A DNA stretch of 64,000 nt, from assembly GCA_040437565.1 (NCBI GenBank), contig JBDOQK010000001.1, positions 620,001 to 684,000 of the forward strand, written 5' to 3'. The translations under genes were made by a program, and so were the position numbers. Position 1 is the stretch's first letter. Each line of letters opens with the position of its first letter. Under the pieces are notes generated by a model. It was not told the DNA's origin and did not search any database. It saw only the letters and a list, made by a program, of their open reading frames with translations. This DNA comes from Albugo candida. Lineage: Eukaryota > Oomycota > Peronosporomycetes > Albuginales. Below are positions 59,241 through 64,000 of the stretch, piece after piece.

Positions 59241-59915
59241 GTGCGCTACACTTTTCATGACGTCCTAGATTTTGCCGAAGAAGAGAATCATAAGCATGAT
59301 ATACTATCGCTGACTATCGTGAAATATTTATGCTTATTTGGATCGCGACATCAACGACATTGGTTTGGATCCCAGCACTCTGTTCTTGTTGAAACAATTA
59401 CGACAAAAAGTTGAGCTGGAATCGCAGCTTGCGTTTCAATGTTATTGGTACGATCTTATACAATAAGTGAAGGAGATAATTAATGCGATTGTTTATCAAA
59501 TGCCAATAGAAGAATTGACAGCTAAAAGATTCTATCAGAGTTATTCCATTGGAAAACCGCATCGATTTGATAAGGTAAATATGTGATACAGGAGCACTCT
59601 GTGAGCCAGGCATGAATCTCCTGCTGGCGACAAGTGTCAAGCGTGAAGCTTAGAGCGTCTAGCTGAAAAATAACCTCAGCTTATTATGTCTATGAAAAAA
59701 TGACCATATCGTTTGTAATCGCACAGTATCAAATCTGCACGCGCATTCTTCTGGATTAGAGCTCCGGGTAGTAAATATCAAATACGGAAAGCATGAGTCT
59801 ACTTCAATCAACTTCCAAAGGTCACTAAAATTTAAGTCTCTATAACAGCGAACTTGTGCAGCATGCGGCACAGCAGAACTAATAACTCAAAATTGAGGGA
59901 AAAAACCAAAGTGCA
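59241..59915. other. 5' flank of CRN copy 3
   Basis: 59345-59585 reads like a decayed coding segment (INDIGLDPSTLFLLKQLRQK, IVYQMPIEELTAKRFYQSYS) and matches 12515-12640. 59585-59915 matches the flanks of CRN copies 1 and 2. Confidence 0.45.
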
Positions 59916-61996
59916 ATGATGGAGTTGACCCTGCTGTGTCTTATTGTTGGTGATGGATTGGCACTTGCTTGCAAGATTGATGGTGGTATGCAGGTTCACT
60001 TTCTGAAAAAAGAAATTGCGAAGAAGAGATTGTATAATTTTCCTGCAGATGTATTGGCACTTTATTTGGCGAAGAAATACGGGGAATTTCTCAGGTCTAA
60101 CGACACTGTTTTGGCTAAATTATCCAGAGTAGATTGCGCACAAGAAATCAAAGACTCATACATGAAAGCGGAATTATTGATACACCCAACTCAAAAGTTG
60201 CAAGACATTTTCGATCAGAATGTGCCAAAAAAGAACGTAATCCATGTGCTGGTTCAATTGCCAGCAAATGCTTCGAAACGACGAAAAGCGCGTAAAATAT
60301 CGCACGTCTATATGCGGAGAAATTGCGAGATGTGGACATGAGTGCTCTTAATACCTTCAAAAAGCTGGAAGCGTATGTCTCATTCGCCTTCCCTATAAAA
60401 TGCCCGACCGTTAAAAAAGATTGATCGACGAGTGTCCGGAGTTTTTCGAGCATTGTGAAGACAAATTCATCAAAGCAAATGTGTTTTGTGATACTTTGAA
60501 TCGAAGTCTTACGTTTTCTGACGCCGAAAGTGCAAACATTTTTTGGTGGGATATGCTGATCCGATATCCGATCCAAGAAACGGCAACTCTTCTGGATGTG
60601 GCTGTTGGAGTTGGTAGAAATCAAACAGACACATCCACTACGAAACATACAAACCGGCCAAACTTTCTGCTTTGGGTGAACAAAGTTTTGGTTTGAAAGG
60701 AGAAGAAAAAGGGTCGAGGGGAAAATAGCTGCAGCCAAGGTGGAACTGGTTTCAAATATGGAAAAATACTCTTGTCCATTTTTGAAGATATGCCGTATCC
60801 ATTTGCATATGCCGCGGCCAATTCATTGGTGCAATTTTTGCCATAGATTGTTCGCTGAATGTCTATTTAATATCATAAGTGCTCGATTTGACATTTTTAG
60901 AGCATCGCATTCGATGTATTGTATCATCGATCAACATTTGTCGGGATTCTCTGCGAGTACCGACCTCTCCTATTACCAGTTGGATTTTCGGCATTCTACA
61001 AAAAAGTGCCAAGGAACAATGGAAGTGTCACACTTTACGCAAATCACCTTTCGAAAGAACTCGACCACGACCCTTACGATTTTGAATCAGTAATGGCTAT
61101 ATATGACGCAATAGGGCGGAACGAAATTCAATGTACCGTTCGTTGCGACTATAATAGAAACAAACGAACGTTCAAATTGCAGCCAGTAGGTTTCNNNNNN
61201 NNNNNNNNNNNNNNNNNNNNNNNNNNNNNNNNNNNNNNNNNNNNNNNNNNNNNNNNNNNNNNNNNNNNNNNNNNNNNNNNNNNNNNNNNNNNNNCGGGAT
61301 TCTCTGCGAGTACCGACCTCTCCTATTACCAGTTGGATTTTCGGCATTCTACAAAAAAGTGCCAAGGAACAATGGAAGTGTCACACTTTACGCAAATCAC
61401 CTTTCGAAAGAACTCGACCACGACCCTTACGATTTTGAATCAGTAATGGCTATATATGACGCAATAGGGCGGAACGAAATTCAATGTACCGTTCGTTGCG
61501 ACTATAATAGAAACAAACGAACGTTCAAATTGCAGCCAGTAGGTTTCACAAAGAAACCAAGCGACGATTTGGAGCTGATTCCTGCTTTAATTTGTGTCGC
61601 TCAAATGCTCTTGTTGGTTTGCATGCACTGCGATATGTTCATAGGGATATCCGCTGGCTAAATATTTTGTCTTTGGGAGACGATTCCTACATTCTGGTGG
61701 ATTTTGAAAATGCAGGACGCGATGGCGATCGGATGCCGGATGAATTGTTAGAATCTCGAGTACTCGACCCCCTTGTGAAGTCTGGTGGTTATGACAATGT
61801 ATATCGGTCTTATCATGATATGTATCAGTTTGGCCGACTGATTGTTGATACCAGCGATCCATCGCTAGCGCAAATACTGATGAATTTGCAGAGTGATAAT
61901 GTTGAAGAAAGATATACAGCAGAAGGAGCGCTAAATTTCCTTTTAAGCTTGCATAAAAGGGTGCAAGATGATCTTCTAAATGCAATGGAGCTATAA
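59916..61996 (+). pseudogene. CRN-like effector copy 3, broken
   Basis: A fossil relative of copies 1 and 2 with a recognisable leader (VLALYLAKKYGEF, IHVLVQLPANA) and kinase-like end (HRDIRWLN, LVDFENAGRDGDRMP, EERYTAEGALNFLLSL). Broken by about three or four reading breaks, not counting the assembly gap. The C-terminal third is closest to copy 1. Confidence 0.8.
60942..61547. repeat. 100-N gap flanked by identical 253-bp direct copies
   Basis: 60942-61194 equals 61295-61547 around Ns 61195-61294; an unmerged contig overlap within CRN copy 3. Confidence 0.9.
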
Positions 61997-64000
61997 GTTC
62001 GATTGCATCGTAAATCACGGATGAGTCTTCAGCAATATTTTAGCCAGAGTCGTGAAAGGCGCAGGACACAGCAAGGAAGTTGGTCAGGTCGTTTCGAGTT
62101 TTTTTATTTGCGTCTTTGATTTCTGCTTCTCTGAATTAATGGTGATTGTCTTCTCTGGCAGTAAACTTTGTTCCTAGCACCTTTTTGCTTTTTCTCCGAA
62201 ATTGAGGTGTACTATCTCTTTCCGGTGTCTAAATGCATAAATGCTGCTGTTGTGGTGAACGTCACAGAATAGTTTTCGTAAATAATGACATAGGACGACA
62301 CTCACGTGACTGAATTTATATATGTGCTTTCCTGAGACTTACTAAAAAAATCTGACTCGAACAAGCTTATTGCTTTATTTACTTCGACTAAAGCGTTTCC
62401 ACACAGCTTTATCCTCATTGCGCTCCCAATCTGAAGCTCAATTCAATCAGACCATTTCTCTATCAAATTCCGGAGCTTTCCAGCTGCACGAAGGACTCGT
62501 AAATAAGCCGCAAAGCATTGCCATGAATAATTAGAAGCACTTCCCAGCAAAAGATCGAAAGATATATCCGTTGTAGACGCGACACTCTCGGCTGTTACAT
62601 CTCTACTTTTAACATCCAATCCAAAGACTTTCGATGTCGTGCATCGAAAAATCGTTCAACTGGCTGATCCATTGTTTATTTGGCGCACGGGGAAATTATA
62701 CAAATCTAGCTCGAGACAGAGTGAATGCATTCACTTGGTTCTCCCTCTGTACAACACGTTATCACACAATGGTAGACATTCTGTAGGACCCAGATGTATC
62801 CCATTATGATTTTGTTATATCAGTATAAAGACATCTCTATTTGAAAACGGCTCGATGAGGCAGACGCATTTGCAGCCAACTGAAAGGACGTTGCAGAAGC
62901 CGATCAAAATATTGCGAGCACCAGGTCTTCGTTCAAGGTATAATGTTGGAATCGTGTACGTCTTCGTCACTTTGAGGGAGAGATACTACGGTCAACTTGG
63001 AAGGCTCAGTCAGTCTACCAATATCGATGATGCTGATTTTGTACACATGTAACGTTCTAGTGGTAGCGCGTGCAGGTGAAGATCAAGAACATTTGCATGC
63101 AAGGAAGAAGCAAAAGAGTGCATGGGGGTGCTATTGGGATAGAACCGAATATTGCTCGAAGTTTATCGTAACGGAAAGCACATTTGCGTGTTTTCGTAAA
63201 ACCAAATGTCAGACTTGAAGAAGCCAGATACGATTCAGCTACACTGCCAATCTTGTTAAAGTTCTTTGAACAAGAGCCGCATCATACGTGGACCAACGGC
63301 ATTCCGTTAGGCTCATCAAGTAAGCAAATGCCGGTTGATTTACAAGTAGCTACGATGTCTGGAAAGCGAACAAACTCGGCATCTTTCACATGAATGGCGT
63401 GAAATTTTGCTTCGAAGGTTATGCCAAAAAGCTGCCTGGCAATGCCACATCACATATGTCTTGAACGAACGTCCGCAAATCAAAGCATGTGATACTTTTT
63501 GTCATGTTGTCCTATCCACTATCTCTGCCAAGAAGCGTCAGCACAATAGACCGTGTCGAAACATTATATATATATGATTGCTTTGATTACATTTCGAGAT
63601 ATCGACAAGATGGAAGACATAACGATAGTAGCAGGCTCCTTGTGCCTGGAATCTTCATCTTCTGATAAAGGTTTTGTCGTGTGTCTTGTCATTGCCACAA
63701 CGAAATCGCATGTAGCTAGAGCTTTGGAATGGATATTATACTTGAAAGAAAAGTTGTGAAATCAACGCACAGTTAATACAACCACGGATCTCTCCGTGCC
63801 GGCGGTATCAGTGCTTGCTAAGTCCAATAATTATGCTAACGCTTGGATCTAAAATCGTCTTCTGTTCTGAAATCTGATTATAACTATAAACTATAATGCT
63901 CGTGCTTATAAAAATCTCTGATATAACGTATATCGTGTTCAGTCAGCTCATTGGCGAGTGTCTTGTTACCCAGAAGTAGAATGTTTTTGGAAAACAAAGA
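61997..64000. other. 3' flank of CRN copy 3 and gene-free end of window
   Basis: 62020-62490 matches the 3' flank of CRN copy 1 (tccggtgtc-aaatgca-aaatgctg, gtaaataatgacata). After that only short frames occur. 63064-63130 has weak similarity to 12270-12340 around gaagc-aagagtgcatgg, again on the 3' side of a CRN copy. Confidence 0.4.

Noticed and set aside
58676-59258. Long frames on both strands in the G+C-rich island
   Set aside because: G+C-rich DNA has few stops; the translations are low-complexity Pro/Ser/Arg with no motif.
63553-63759. 68-codon frame near the window end
   Set aside because: Hydrophobic patches but no signal peptide, family motif or neighbouring exon.

Overview
The window looks like nuclear DNA of an oomycete plant pathogen. 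An Albugo-like white rust fits best, but that is inference. The evidence: three loci related to Crinkler (CRN) effectors with an LYLAK-type leader motif, short GT-AG introns of about 40-65 bp, a fused eukaryotic HIS7 gene, and A+T-leaning DNA crowded with decayed genes and transposons. It is a draft assembly. Thirteen runs of exactly 100 N occur, and eight are flanked by identical direct copies of 119 to 2259 bp. These are almost surely contig ends that overlap but were not merged, so about 4.6 kb is present twice by artefact.

Layout. 1-5.3 kb holds live genes: a signal-peptide protein with a Tudor-like segment and basic motifs, a RING-finger protein, a ZNRD2-like zinc-ribbon gene converging on it, and a small secreted Cys-rich candidate. 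5.3-9.7 kb shows nothing I can assign. CRN copy 1 lies at 9.7-11.6 kb with no coding break other than an assembly gap.

12-46 kb is a gene graveyard. It contains remnants of an ER-type HSP70, nucleoredoxin, PDAT (phospholipid:diacylglycerol acyltransferase), bystin and a gamma-glutamyltranspeptidase, plus several decayed genes I could not name. It also contains two Mutator-like (MULE) transposons, a 5'-truncated LINE fragment, and CRN copy 2, which carries the LINE fragment and an A+T-rich insertion. A glycosyltransferase-like gene sits at 41-41.9 kb.

46.7-54 kb is a compact housekeeping block. Farnesyltransferase beta subunit and HIS7 lie on the + strand, followed by a short metallophosphoesterase-like gene with altered metal ligands. 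An NSUN2-type tRNA methyltransferase lies on the - strand. 54-64 kb returns to decayed sequence: a Ty1/copia fossil, a G+C-rich island with a G-quadruplex motif, and broken CRN copy 3.

The housekeeping genes belong to unrelated pathways (prenylation, histidine synthesis, tRNA modification). The secreted candidates and CRN loci sit in or beside the repeat-rich part, as is typical of effector compartments in filamentous pathogens. I saw no operon-like logic, CRISPR array, rRNA or confidently recognisable tRNA.
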